A DNA stretch of 64,000 bases from Epiperipatus broadwayi (GCA_028023455.1 JAQFVV010000503.1:312001-376000), one strand, 5' to 3'. Positions 47,114-59,799 are shown, counted from the first letter of the stretch. Notes: generated by a model not told the origin, from the letters alone. Numbers and translations: made by a program.

Positions 47114-49882
47114 TGAAGTGGTATATCTGTAGTACATATTTAACTTCACTGCCTGGTGACATTACATACCTTTAAAGTAGGGTTTGAACCTGTTTATATG
47201 TTTATTTGGTCATCCAGGAATGTTAAGCACACGCATATACACATATCACTTCCACCCTGTTTATTTAAGAAAAGGTTATGTGTAACCAGTTGAATTATTA
47301 TTTTAGCTTAAGTATATTTTATTTTCAAGCTTGTAAATTCCCTTCACTTAGATAATTGTGTATGTGCGTATATGTATTACAGATATAAAAATAAATACAA
47401 TTAATGTAGAGCTAAAGCAATGCCAGAAATTCTAAAAAAATATTATTACAATTTAAAAAAGGTCATTCTCATTTTAACTATTTCAAGTCAAACCAAAAAT
47501 CGTATTTTAAAGTTATTTGCAATTTTAAAAAATACGTTTAAATAATCTGCTTTTGGAACGTATTGTTTACATCTTCCAATATTGCTAAATTTCAAGTACA
47601 GGAGGAGCAGAAGTTCTAGGAATGCGCAAAAGGAGTTCAAATCACTCTTCTCTCTGGTATTTGTGTAGAGAGTGGAAACAATATGAACTGTGAGTAAAAA
47701 CAATTTGCCTCCCTGATCTTAAATTGTCTCTGTCCTGCCTTCTACCATGCCATCGCTGCTTGAGAACTGTTATGTTTAATTGTAAAGAATATTGGAAGAT
47801 GCCTACCATTATTTTATTAATATTGTGCCTTGCTAAACTTTGTATACATTATTATAAGTGGCCACCATAATTTCTAAAGGTAATCCGTTATGCCGAAGAA
47901 TGAACTCTTAATTCTCCTCACTTTATTTCTTTCCTAAATCTTAATTGTAATCAGAATGTAATCTTTATTTATTTCATAACTGATTATAAACTTAATTATC
48001 ATTAAATTTGTGATTTCTCTCTTAAGTTTTAAACTTGTTCTTTGAAACACTAAGCACAGAATTATGTACTTTAAATCTATCATTAGTTTTTTTTAAGTTT
48101 CACACTCTAATTATTTTATCTCATATGGCAAAACTTATTTTAAATATATATCTTATTAAATTAGTTTTAATATGCTAATGTTTTAATCTAGTGAACTTAT
48201 ATTATTTCAATCATCATTCCGATGTTTTGGAATATTTAAATAGTTAAACGTAAAATTTCTTACTGAACGCTGTTTTCTCGGTTAAATATTTGAAATATAT
48301 GTAATGGCAGATGGTTTAAAAATTATATTACAGCATAAGATAAACCTTTTGTTGTCATCACTATCGATATTTAAATGCATTTTATCTTCTTAAAATAAAT
48401 TTGATTATTAATATATTTTAATAACTATTTATTACTTATACGCCATTAAGAGTTAAATTAATTATAATATATTGTCGTTTAGGAATACTTGGGCTTGTTA
48501 AATAGGAAAAATAATATTTTTCCCTCTTCTAAATTTGACATCCTAAATTTATTAAAGTTATACTTACGATGCTGAGTGGGTTATTATTTTATCATGGCGT
48601 TACGCATGCTATTATTGCTTTATTTAAGCTTAAATTATTTCATTAGTCATTTAAGACTTAAGCCATATTTGCGTTGCTTACTTATGATAGCATTTTAAAG
48701 AATTATATTTTGCTTTATCATATTTACTCATCCGAAATCCAGATTTTCTTCACATAACTCGTATAGGAATGAGGTTTGGTATAACCGATCTCAGGATAAA
48801 CATTGGAGTATTAAGGCTCTGCATGTGACACATTGGAGGGCACCATGAAATCTTTACCACTCATATTTTTGAATATTGCCTTGTGATAAATACAAGTGGA
48901 ATCATATATGTGATAAAGCCTTCCAGTCCAAAGACAGACATCTTCTCCATTTTAAACGCTGTCATTATAGTTAGCACTGCGAGTTCTTTTATATGTAGTT
49001 CTCATTTTATTTATAAGATGTGGCGCAGTGATGTTTGTAAACCACTCATTTTATAATTAATCGAATATTTTAGGATTGTCATGGTAAAGCTAATTTAGGC
49101 TAACCCATTCCTCATTTGTACAGGCACAGATATGCTCATAAATGATAAATTATTAACTATCAGATCAAGAGTAAACCTCTCTTTAGAGATGAATTTGTAA
49201 ATGTCCTTATCATTACTTAAAGTAATGATCACCGCATTGATAATATTAATTTATTATTATACTATAACTCATTAGCATACTAAATCAGTTGCTTATATGC
49301 AAAGTAATAACCGCATTAAATCTGTGCTATGTTTTCTAATTTAAATTAAATTGTTTATATTTAGTAAATTATTATGTTTTAATAATTACTCATGCATTGT
49401 GTCTTACTGACTCTCACTCATTGAATTCCATTAAATATTTATAATAATGTTAGTAATATTTAGAAGTTATAACTGATTACTTCAAATAGATATTTATCTC
49501 TGGGTTATTCTGTTCTTGCTCATTCTGGATGGATACTATTTTATAATTCATGTTTCTTTTGCAATGCTAGCTGTGTGCCATTCATTTAAAATTTATAAAT
49601 TGTCCCTTCACATAAGATATTTGATTGAGCCAATATTTGGTATTTATTTACATTAATTACTCTATAGATCTCATGTTTCTCTGCTGTCTCTGGGACCAGA
49701 ATGAATAAAATTTCATGTTATCATCAGAAGTGTTGTTTATAATGTTATAGTTTTAGAGAAGAGCAAATAGGGCAGAATTCATGATTGCTCCTGACCTGTG
49801 TATCTCGGGCATGAGTGGATTTAAGGTACTTTTGCTTAGATTCTAAACCTTGTTAAATGAACATACAATTCTGACTGGTACA
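47114..49882 (+). repeat. Element B 3' LTR
   Basis: It begins TGAAGTGGTATATCTG and ends CTGACTGGTACA. Relative to the 5' LTR it has lost several CpGs to TpG or CpA, for example near 48840, 48868, 48870 and 48122. Confidence 0.93.
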
Positions 49883-49906
49883 ATATATATATATTGTAAC
49901 CTTATA

Positions 49907-49939
<33 letters not shown>
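49883..49939. repeat. (TA)n array with a duplicated LTR-end stub
   Basis: Between B and C1 the (TA)n is interrupted at 49895 by TGTAACCTTA, the exact first ten bases of LTR C1, which starts again at 49940. Confidence 0.85.
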
Positions 49940-49942
<3 letters not shown>

Positions 49943-52900
49943 AACCTTACATTTTAGTATAAAATATAAAGATCAATATAACTGGTATAAAAATTTCTCT
50001 GTCTTCTTTTTGGTGATTTGATTGCCTTGGTTTGCATTTTTGAACAGATTATTTTCTGTATTCAAGATAATTTATTAGCAAGAATAAGTAATATTTTGCC
50101 TTACTTATTGTCTATGTTATTTTAATGTATTTGAATTGCTTCTTTCCATCCACTGATTTGTATCAAAATATGTTTAACTTTTTAGAAATTGACAACACAC
50201 ATTAAATTTAGTAAAATGTGATTGAAAATAATCATTTTTATTTATTTAAAATAGTCTTAAAAATTATTTTCATTGAATTAAAAAACCATTTGTTTAACTA
50301 ATTTTAATTAAAAAAAATATATAGTAATTACGTATGCATTTCAATGTAAAAAAAAGAGCGCGATTAAAGAGATCATCTGTGATAAGGTTGTTGTTACAGA
50401 AAAAGAAAATGGTGTAAGAATAAAATGTATGTAAAATATGATAAGCTTATTTTTTAAAAATAGTTAATAAGTAAATGGATTTACCAAAAAGTTTTCTACA
50501 AATGTAAACATAAAATGGTGTATTTAATAATAGAATGAAGTGCTAAATTTAAAAATATGTTCGGGTCAGCTAGCCAAGTGGATCAAATCGCTAATAATTT
50601 TCCAATATTTACACTTAAAAAATATGTCGGAGCTTTTAAATTTAAGAGCAGAATTAATTGCAGAATCTCGGTATGTTTGGACTATTTTATTATTCTACAA
50701 TGTGGCAAAACTAATTAGATGTTTTAATTACAGAAGTTTTTTTAAATATGAAAACTTTCTTTTTAAAAAAGAAGAGGTTTAAAATCAAAGTTAAATGTTA
50801 AAGTTATTAACATGGTTTAATATTTCCATTTATAATTTAAAATAATATAGCATTGATTAATTTATTTAACTTTATACTGCCAGTAATGTATTTTCTAGTT
50901 AATTTGTTTACCATTTGAATAATGGAAACAGTCTTCAAATAATTAACTAAAACTACTTTCTAATTTTATCGTTAATTTGGAATTATTAAATTATTTGCTC
51001 TAATTAGTATCCCTAAATTTAAACATGGATAAATAAATATTAGCCTGAATGTTATAAACTTGGAGCAGTTTTATATAGAATTTAATAACTTATGAAGAAC
51101 ATTTTCATTTAAACTCTGCGTGTCATGTTTTTGGAATTGTTTTATATTTATGGAGCCACGTAAAATCATTAATTTAAAAGTGCTTATAATATCTAAGACA
51201 AATAGATAGAATTACATTTATGGAATTCAACTATAATTATAAGTATCACTTTGTGTATTTATTGTTCAAGACATTTTTACATGGATTTCACGGATCATAT
51301 TTATTATTATAAAATGCTGTACAATTTAATTTGTCACATGCACACTTGCTAGAATTCATGTATTTAAGTAAGAATGAATTAATTTAATTTTATTGTTATA
51401 TGAACTTGTACGTGAAGTTCATGAGTTATATTTTATTATGTTTAAATTAAATTAATGGGATTGAATAAAATACTTTTTCAAGGGAATAGCGCTTGCGAAA
51501 AAGCTTGAAAATTACTCATGAATTTATGATATGTGTCAACCTCTCATGAAGTGTCTTGTGAGTCTTTCCAGAGTTCTATTCCTATACTAATGTCACTTAT
51601 ATTACATTGTTACTATGTTTTATTTTAAGCAAGATAATTTAATATATTAGTTGTTCTGATTAGTGAAACACTTTTTATTATGCAAGAACCCACATCTGCC
51701 AAAATGTTAGTGTTTTCTGAATGGTCAGAATAACTGAAGAGGATGATTTTTGCACTTTAAATGTGAAGTAAATAGTAATAATGCTCTACAATGTTAAAAT
51801 GCATTAATCTGTGCTGGTAGTTAATCCACAGATTAATTAATTGCCACTTTCTGTATTTTTATACTTATTCCTGTGCTGGTGGTTAATCCTTGGAATTGTG
51901 TAATTATATTTATTGCTTTATGATGGTGTATAAATCCACAAGGCACTCAGTGTTATATAATTCCTATGTGTAGATGAATGCATCGACAGGAATATGATTT
52001 TACTTCATAAATATAAGTTTGGGTAAAGTATTTTGGTTATTCTGCTAAAATCATCTTCTTCCATTTATAAGCATAATTTATAAGTTAAGTCATAAAGTGT
52101 AGCAGAACATTTTATCTAAGTTACCTCATAATAATTAACTGTTTGTTAATTAATATTTTAACTGAATGTAAGTTTAAATTTTCATTTTATTTAGCGTTAG
52201 CATTATAGCTAAATCCTACAAATATAATATTATTTATTACATTATTATAAGTCTATGGTATAGGTTTATTGTTTCTGGAACTGACACATTGGATATTTCA
52301 TGAGTTGATGTTGAATTTTTGTATAATTTCCTCAAGACATCAATTATATCAAATTGTAATATAATGTATGATTAGCTTTATAAAACTGTGCCTATGATAT
52401 GTTATTGAAGGAAGCCAATGGAAATATAATTTATTTATTTATTTTATTTGTTTATTTATGTATTTAGTTATTACATTAAACATCAATCACTTATTAGTCA
52501 TAAAACTTGTAAATAAATATTGATTTATAATTAAACTTACTGTGCCGTTGCTATTTGTCATTTATAAAATCAGAAATCATATATCTTGAATAGAGCATAC
52601 ATTGAAGTACATACTATTGTCAGCATGATATAAGAGTTTAGTAATATTTTGAAAAAAACATTTGAATGCTTTTTGTCCTTGGTAGTTTATGATGTGTAAG
52701 GTACAATAAAATCCCATTTACCTTTTCCATCATTTAAGCTTTGCGTAGTTGATTCGAGTACATGATACAAAATTGATTGATTTTATAAACTTATAAACAG
52801 ATTTACCAGATAATGACATGATTAAATGTATTTACTTAATGTTTTAAATGTCATTCATCAGTATAACAAGAGTCTCATTGATATTTATTAAATTATAGAA

Positions 52901-53574
52901 AAGAACCCAAGTATTCCATTTTTATTTATTATTGCAAAGCTCTTACCTAGACTAGCATTTGTATTAAAATCATATATGTAATTTTAAAATTCATAATCTT
53001 TAGTAGTTCCACAAATTATACCATCTTGTTCATGATTGTCCATAAGGTCTCATGCAATGAAAAATCGCAAATTAAGGTTTGAAGGATAATAAAATTGCAT
53101 ACCTATAGTTTGTTTAATGTATTTTCACATACTACTATGATAGATCTTTGCAGTACACCCTGGCTGCGACCAGATTAGATCATAACATTTTTATGTTATA
53201 TCATTAGTTTTGTTTGTGGTAATTTGCTCCAGATTTCAGTTATAGTTTTTGGTGCATAATATAGATGGCATGATATGCTTTTGGTTATAGTTATTGGCAA
53301 CACAATGATGGGAGCATTCAGTTAGATTGATGGGTACAGTTCTTGGCTGCCCAATGATTAAAGCCATTGGTTATAAAGAATTCTATTACAGTTCTTGGTG
53401 CCAATATGATAGGCATTGGTACATCCCTTCAGTCTATTGGGTTATAGTAAGGTGGGTCTGATTATAATAGTTCTCCGACATCAAGGTATTAAGCTTGATT
53501 AATGTTGATGGTTACAGATGAGCTCTTGGCGCCTGTCAACGTGTGGTCTGATTGTCCAATTGATGATGGTTACA
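49940..53574 (+). mobile_element. LTR family C, copy C1 (solo LTR)
   Basis: The copy starts TGTAACCTTACATTTTAG and ends GATGGTTACA, so it has TGTAACC/GGTTACA inverted ends. It aligns along its length with C2 at 53951. No internal region or coding sequence is attached. It is flanked by ATAT on the left and AATA on the right, so a target duplication is not exact. Its last 350 bp carry repeated GGTTACAG...TTGGTGCC-type modules, which set the orientation as plus. Confidence 0.75.
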
Positions 53575-53673
<99 letters not shown>

Positions 53674-53776
53674 CAATCTAAAAGTTCTGCAATCAATTAA
53701 AAAATTAAATAAAAAATGAATGCTGCTACCAGTCATTAGTTTTAAAATAACAATTTAATGAATTAAAAAATTATGT

Positions 53777-53817
<41 letters not shown>

Positions 53818-53950
53818 CAAAGCAATGTCTGTATTTCTTCAAAATAATATATGTAAACTTATAAATAAATATTACAATATACTTGAAAGGCTAATATTTG
53901 AATGTAATATACAATAATTAAAAATGTTAAAAAGGACAATATATATATAT
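53575..53950. repeat. Spacer between C1 and C2 with long (TA)n arrays
   Basis: It contains a (TA)n array of about 90 bp at 53579-53671 and another at 53786-53816, with unremarkable AT-rich sequence between. It is too short and featureless to be the interior of an LTR element, so C1 and C2 are better read as separate solo LTRs. Confidence 0.8.
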
Positions 53951-56900
53951 TGTAACCATATATTTTAGTATAAAATATAATAATTGATGTAACTGGTATA
54001 AAAATTTCTCTGTCTTCTTTTGGTGATTTGATTGGCTTGATTTGCACTTTGAACAGATTACTCTCTTATATTCAAAATAATTTATTAGAGAGAATGGGTA
54101 ATAGTTTGCCTTACTTGTTGTCTATATTATTTTAATAAATTTAAATTGCTTCTTTCCATATACTAATTCATATCAAAATGTTTAACTTTTTAAAAATTTT
54201 GACAACACATTAAATTTGGTAAAATATTATTAAAAATAATAATAATTTTTATTTGTTTAAAATGGTCTTAAAAATTATTTCCATTGAATTAAAAAAACCA
54301 TTTGTTCAACTAAATTTAATTATTAAAAATAAATACAGTAATTACGTATGCGTTTCAATGTAAAAAAGAAAGGAGCGCGAATTAAAAAAAAGATCGTCTG
54401 ATAGTGTTGCTTTTGGGGGGAAAAAGAAAAGAAAATGGTAAAAGGCAAATGGTGTAAATATGATAAGCTTATTTTAAAATAGTTAACAAGTAAACGGATT
54501 ACCACAAAGTTTTCTATAAACGTAAAAATAACATAGTGGTATTTAATAATAAGATGAATTGCTAAATTTAAAAGTCTGTTCAAGTCGGCTAGCCAGGTGG
54601 ATCAAATCGCCAGTAATAATTTTCCAATATTACATTTGAAATATGTCGGAGCTTTCCAGTTTAAAAGCAGAATTAATTGCAAGATTTTGGTATGTTTTAA
54701 AATATTTATTATTCTACAATTTGGAAAAATTAAATAAGTATTTTAATTACAGAAGTTTTATAAATATGAAAATTTGCTTTTTAAAAAAGAAGAAGTTTAA
54801 ATTAAAGTAAAATGTTAAAGTTATTAACATAGTTTAATATTTCCGTTTATAATTTTAATAAAAAATATAGTATTGATTGATATTTAACTTTGCAATGCCA
54901 GTAATATATTTGCTAGTTAATTTGTTTACCATTTGGATAATAAAAACAGTCTTCAAATAATTAATCAAAGCTATTTTCTAATTTTATCGTCAGTTTGGAA
55001 TGATTAAATTAATTGCTATAATTAGTATTCCTAGATTTAAGCGTGGATAAATAAATATTAGCATGGATGTGATAAACTTGGAACAGTTTTAATAGAGAAA
55101 TGTAGAAATTAATAACTTATGAAAAAACATTTTCATTTAAACTCTGCATGTCATGTTTTGGAATTGTTTCATGTTTATGGAGCCACGTAAAATCGTTAAT
55201 CTAATAGTGCTTATAATAACTAATACAAATGGATAAAATTACATGTATGGAATTCAACTATAATTGTAGCTATTACTTCGTATATTTATTGTTCGACACA
55301 TCGTACATGGATTTCACGGATCATATTTGTAGTTATAAAATGCTATACAATTTAATTTGTGATACACACACCTGCTAGAATTCATGTATTGAACTATAAA
55401 ATGCTATACATTTAATTTATATCACACACACACCTGTTAGATTTTATGTATTTGATGAATAATGCATTACTTTAATTTTATCATTATATGAACTTGCATG
55501 TGAAGTTCATAAGTTATATTTTATTAAGTTTAAATTAATAGGGGTTGAATAAAATACTTATTCAAGAGAATAGCACTTGCGAAAAAGCTTGAAAAGTACT
55601 AAATGAATTTATGAGATGTATCAATTTTTCATGAGGTATTTTGTGAGTCTTTCCAGATTTCTATTCCTATACTAATATTACTTATATTATATTACATATG
55701 TTTTATTTTAAGCAAGATAAGTTAGTACATTAGTTGTCCTGATTAGTGTAACATTTTATTATGCAAGAACCCACATTTGTTAAAATGTTAGTGTTTTCTG
55801 AATGGTCAGAATAACTGAGGAGGATGATTTTGCACTTTAATGTGAAGTAAATAGTAATGTTGTTTTATAATGTTAAAAGGCATTAATCTGTGCCGGTGGT
55901 TAATCCGCAGATTACTTAATTGCCATTTTTTTTGTATTTTACACTCATTCCTGTGCTGGTGGTTAATCCGCGGAATTGTGTAATTATACTTATTACTTTA
56001 TGATGGTGTATAAATCCACAAAGCGTTTAGTGTTATTTAATTCCTATGTGTAGATGAATGCATCCACAGGAATATGGTTTTACTTCATAGATATAAGTTG
56101 GGCAAAGTATTTTAGTTATTCTGCTAAATCATCTTCTTCCATTTGTAAGTATAATTTATAAGTTAGATCATTAAACTGTAGCAGGACATTCTATTCAAGT
56201 TACCTCATAATAATTAACTGTTGGTTGATTATTTACCTGAATGTAAGTTTAAATTTTCACTTTATTTAATGATTGCATTATAGCTAAATCCTACAGATAT
56301 AATATTATTTATTATATTATTATAAGTTTACGGTATAGATTTATTGAATCTGGAAATGACATTAGATGTTTCATGAGTTGATGTTGAATTTAGTATAATT
56401 TCCTCAATACATTCATTATATCAAATTGAAATATAAGGTATGATTAGGTTTTTAAAAACCGTACCTATGATATGTTATTGAAGAAAGTCGATGGAATTAT
56501 AATTTATTTATTTTATTTGTTTATTTATGTCTTTAATTATAACATTAGAATTAATTACTTATTATTCATAAATTTGTAAATAAACGTTGATTTATAATTA
56601 AACTTACTGTGCCGTTGCTATTTGTCATTCGTAAAATCAGAAATCATAAACCTTGGATAGAGCATACATTGAAGTACATACTATCGTCAACATGATATAA
56701 GAGTTTAGTGATATTTTGAGAAAACATTTGGATGCTTTTCGTCTTTGGTAGTTTATGATGTGTAAGGTACAATAAAATTCCATTTACCTTTTCCATCATT
56801 TTAGTTTTGCGTAGTTGATTCTAGTATACAATATAAATTGATTATTAAACCTGTAAACAGATTTACCAGATAATGACATGATTGAATATATTTACTTAAC

Positions 56901-57458
56901 GTTTTAAAATTGTCATTTGTCAGTATAATAAGTCTCAGTGATATAGTAAACTATAAAAAAAGAACCCAAGTATTTATGTTTATTTATTGCAAAGCTTTAC
57001 CTGGACTAGCATTTGTATTAAAAATCATATAGATGGTTTAAAATTTCATAATCTTATGTAGTTCCACAAATTATGCCATCTTGTACATGGTCGGCCATCA
57101 GGTCTCATACAATGAAAATCGCAAATTAAGGTTTGAAAGATAATAACATTACATACTTATAATTTGTTTAATGTATTTTATCATACTACTATGATAGGTT
57201 TTCACGGTACACCCTGGCTGCGATCAAATTAAATCATAAAAAGTTTATGTTATATCATTGGTTTGGTCTGTGGTAAGTTGCTCCAGATGTTGGTTGTGGT
57301 CTTTGGTGCATAATATAGATAGCATGATATGCTTTTGGTTACAGCTCTTAATAGCTGACAATGTGCAGCGGGAATTGATCGGTGATCGAGGTTACAATTC
57401 TTAGCGCACTTATGTTTTGGTGATGTTATGTAGTTGGGACAACAATCGAACGGTTACA
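53951..57458 (+). mobile_element. LTR family C, copy C2 (solo LTR)
   Basis: It starts TGTAACCATATATTTTAG and ends CGGTTACA and is flanked by exact ATAT on both sides. It is about 10% diverged from C1 by eye, with many small indels. No ORF of note is present. Its 3' end has fewer and different junction modules than C1 (near 57338 and 57389). Confidence 0.78.
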
Positions 57459-57473
57459 ATATATATATATATG

Positions 57474-57597
57474 TCACTTAGGAGCACTTTTGACTATATT
57501 CATAGTCTTTGTCAACTAATACTTTGAAAGGTCAACTTTCCCATAGGCAGGCAGCAAACTTTAAGATCATGGAATAGCCAAAAGTGCTTCTAAGTGA
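57474..57597. mobile_element. Small hairpin element (MITE-like)
   Basis: TCACTTAGGAGCACTTTTG (from 57474) is matched in reverse complement by CAAAAGTGCTTCTAAGTGA (to 57597). The full arms are 24 bp with two mismatches and the element is 124 bp long. It lies 15 bp from the end of C2. No clear target duplication was seen. It could also be read as a long hairpin RNA, but nothing supports transcription. Confidence 0.65.
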
Positions 57598-57740
57598 TGC
57601 TTATATTTTTTGTTGTTCTTAAAAATTTTAATTATTGTATTTTCTAATATTTATTTATAAGTTTATATATATATATATTAAAATTACTATTATTATATAT
57701 ATAATTACTATTATTATTCCAGCAAAATTTTTGTATGTAC

Positions 57741-59057
57741 ACCTGGGTCTCATTTTATGTGGTAGATAGGTTCCTCAGAAAGCACGCACAAAAGAAATCG
57801 CACAAAAATAGACTTAACTTACCTTGAAAAATGGGGATAGGTACTGTAATTTTCCAAAAATCACATAAAAGCTAAGCAACAATGTAAAATTACTTTAAAA
57901 TTTGCATAAAAAAAAAATTAAAAAATAAAATATGACTAATAAAAAATTTCGAATTTGAAAAAAAATGATACAAGACAAACTTTTTTACTTTTTTTATTAA
58001 CTATAGTATTTAATTTCATTCAAATCAATATATTTTTATGTGTAATTTACATTTTTTTCATACATGTATGATATTTTAATCACTGCTATTTGAGACATCA
58101 GATTCATCATGATGTGATGTGATGTGAGGTACTATAGCTTCTCCTTAAATGAAGAGGAAATACAACTAAAACATTTTCCAATTGCTGTTGATCCTTCCTG
58201 TTTCACTAACCGATCTAAAATTGAAATTTTTGTTTCTAAAGAAATTCATTTTCTTGGATGTTTTTTTTTACTCTCCGTTAGAGTAAACTAAAAGTTTAAA
58301 ATAAAAATAAGAATTTGGACTTATGATAATAAAAAGACACTGACTCACCACTGTTGGGCAAAATTTAATTAAAACTAACAATTAAAAATTAAATTCTTAT
58401 TTTTGTCTTTAATTTTTTAATTTTCAATTCCCTTTAAAAATCAAATTTCATCTTTTCACATCACCTTAAGTTCAGATCACATAAAGTAATTTTTAAATTG
58501 TTAATTACAATTAAAAAACATTTTAATTGTCAAATTTAATTATGCCCACCACTGTTACTCACCTTTTAAAAATAAACTTGTGGACACTAAATGATTAATT
58601 GATTATGTACTCTTTTTATAAAAAGCAAAAATAGAATTTGATTTAAAATGCAAAAACAACTACATAGATAGTATTTTTCATCTATAATGTTTGGACAGAT
58701 TTACAATATAGCCTTGTAAAATTTAATGTGTGTATATAAAATGGGGAAATTCTGATTTTAAGTGAATTATGAACTTCTTTATTGCATAAAATTTATTACT
58801 GTACTATTATAAAGCACTGAAAATATTGAAATTATTAGATGGAAGTTGAACTCTGATAATGTGCTATTACTTTAAATATGATGTGAGTACACAAAATTTA
58901 TAATATTTAAAGTAATAGCACATTGTCAGAGCTCAACTTCTAATCTAATAAATTTTATCGCATAAAAGAAAACTGCATACAAAGATATTAAGAAGAAACA
59001 TGAATCGCATAACTTCAAAATCGCATTAAATAAATCCGCATAAAACGAGACCCAGGT
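57741..59057. mobile_element. Non-autonomous DNA transposon with terminal inverted repeats
   Basis: The left end ACCTGGGTCTCATTTTATG and the right end CATAAAACGAGACCCAGGT are reverse complements over 19 bp with one mismatch. Subterminal copies of ATCGCA or variants occur at 57792, 58958, 59003, 59018 and 59034, as in transposons whose transposase binds repeated subterminal sites. There is no transposase ORF. The target duplication is not clear, so I leave the superfamily open. Confidence 0.7.
58834..58949. repeat. Nested palindrome, arms about 46 bp
   Basis: ATTAGATGGAAGTTGAACTC and the following 26 bases are reverse-complemented, with a few mismatches, at 58900-58949, around a loop of about 24 bp. 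It is probably a second, smaller element inside the transposon or a remnant of inverted duplication. Confidence 0.8.
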
Positions 59058-59362
59058 AAATATACAATTAACATTTCCTTTACAATCAATATATTAAATC
59101 TGCTTATATGGTGGGAAAAATCTATACCTTTTTACATTATGTCAAAATAGTGTGCCTATTTGTATTTATTTTTGATTGGATATAATACTTTATTTACCCA
59201 GTCCCTATCAACAATAATTTCAAAAATATATGTACATGTAGTATGAAGTCATTATTAACTATGCCCACATTTTATTAAATAAAAATTTACATTATTTAGT
59301 ATTTTATAATAATAAAAATATTAAATAAAGATATGTTATACAAATGAAAATGCAAAATCAAT

Positions 59363-59668
59363 AATTCCACCATCTTTAATCGGAGTTAGAAAGATTTTAA
59401 TAACTAAAATCTGCATGTGGAATGCTTTCTTTTAGTTTATGTGGATTAGTAATATGTGTGTCTTCTATTTCCAATTTTAACTTTTATTATTAATTACATA
59501 AAAAAAATATGAATGAAAAATGTAACTTTCATTGTACGTTTTAAAAAACATTACACAAACAAAAAGAAATTTTAATTGTGTCTTTTAATAAGATCGCTAA
59601 ATTTACTTTTTTTTTTAGCTTTTACCAAATGCCAATATATTTGTACCATATATAAATAAATGGTACAA
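59363..59668 (+). repeat. Repeat F copy 1, about 306 bp
   Basis: It begins AATTCCACCATCTTTAATCG and ends in a small hairpin TTGTACCAT...ATGGTACAA. It is about 90% identical by eye to copy 2 at 61359. There is no ORF. The family is unknown; the end hairpin could be a transposon terminus. Confidence 0.8.
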
Positions 59669-59799
59669 TACCACCAGCACCAGGAGATGAGAATAAAATA
59701 GGAGTTTGAACTAATTTTATTTTTAACTTTTAAGTTTTTATTCTGGATTTTTTTTAATGTATTAGTGTGCTGATATTATTTTGTAGACTTATTCACAAG

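Larger units (their letters stand above)
38804..49882 (+). mobile_element. Element B: Ty3/gypsy LTR retrotransposon, decayed
   Basis: Direct repeats of 2,773 and 2,769 bp (38804-41576 and 47114-49882), both TGAAGTG...GGTACA, enclose 5.5 kb. The interior encodes protease, RT, RNase H and integrase in that order, which is the Ty3/gypsy order. ATAT flanks the element on both sides inside (TA)n. The LTRs differ by about 4% in a sampled 265-bp stretch, so it is clearly older than element A. No gag with a recognisable zinc knuckle, and no envelope-like ORF, was found. At least six in-frame stops and two frameshifts make it inactive. Confidence 0.93.

Noticed and set aside
53499-53736. Open frames translating as long (IY)n repeats
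   Set aside because: They are translations of the (TA)n microsatellite, not proteins.
53575-53950. Reading C1 and C2 as the two LTRs of one element with a 376-bp interior
   Set aside because: The spacer is mostly (TA)n, lacks a primer-binding site or polypurine tract at the right places, and C1 and C2 are more diverged than usual for an LTR pair; kept only as an alternative.
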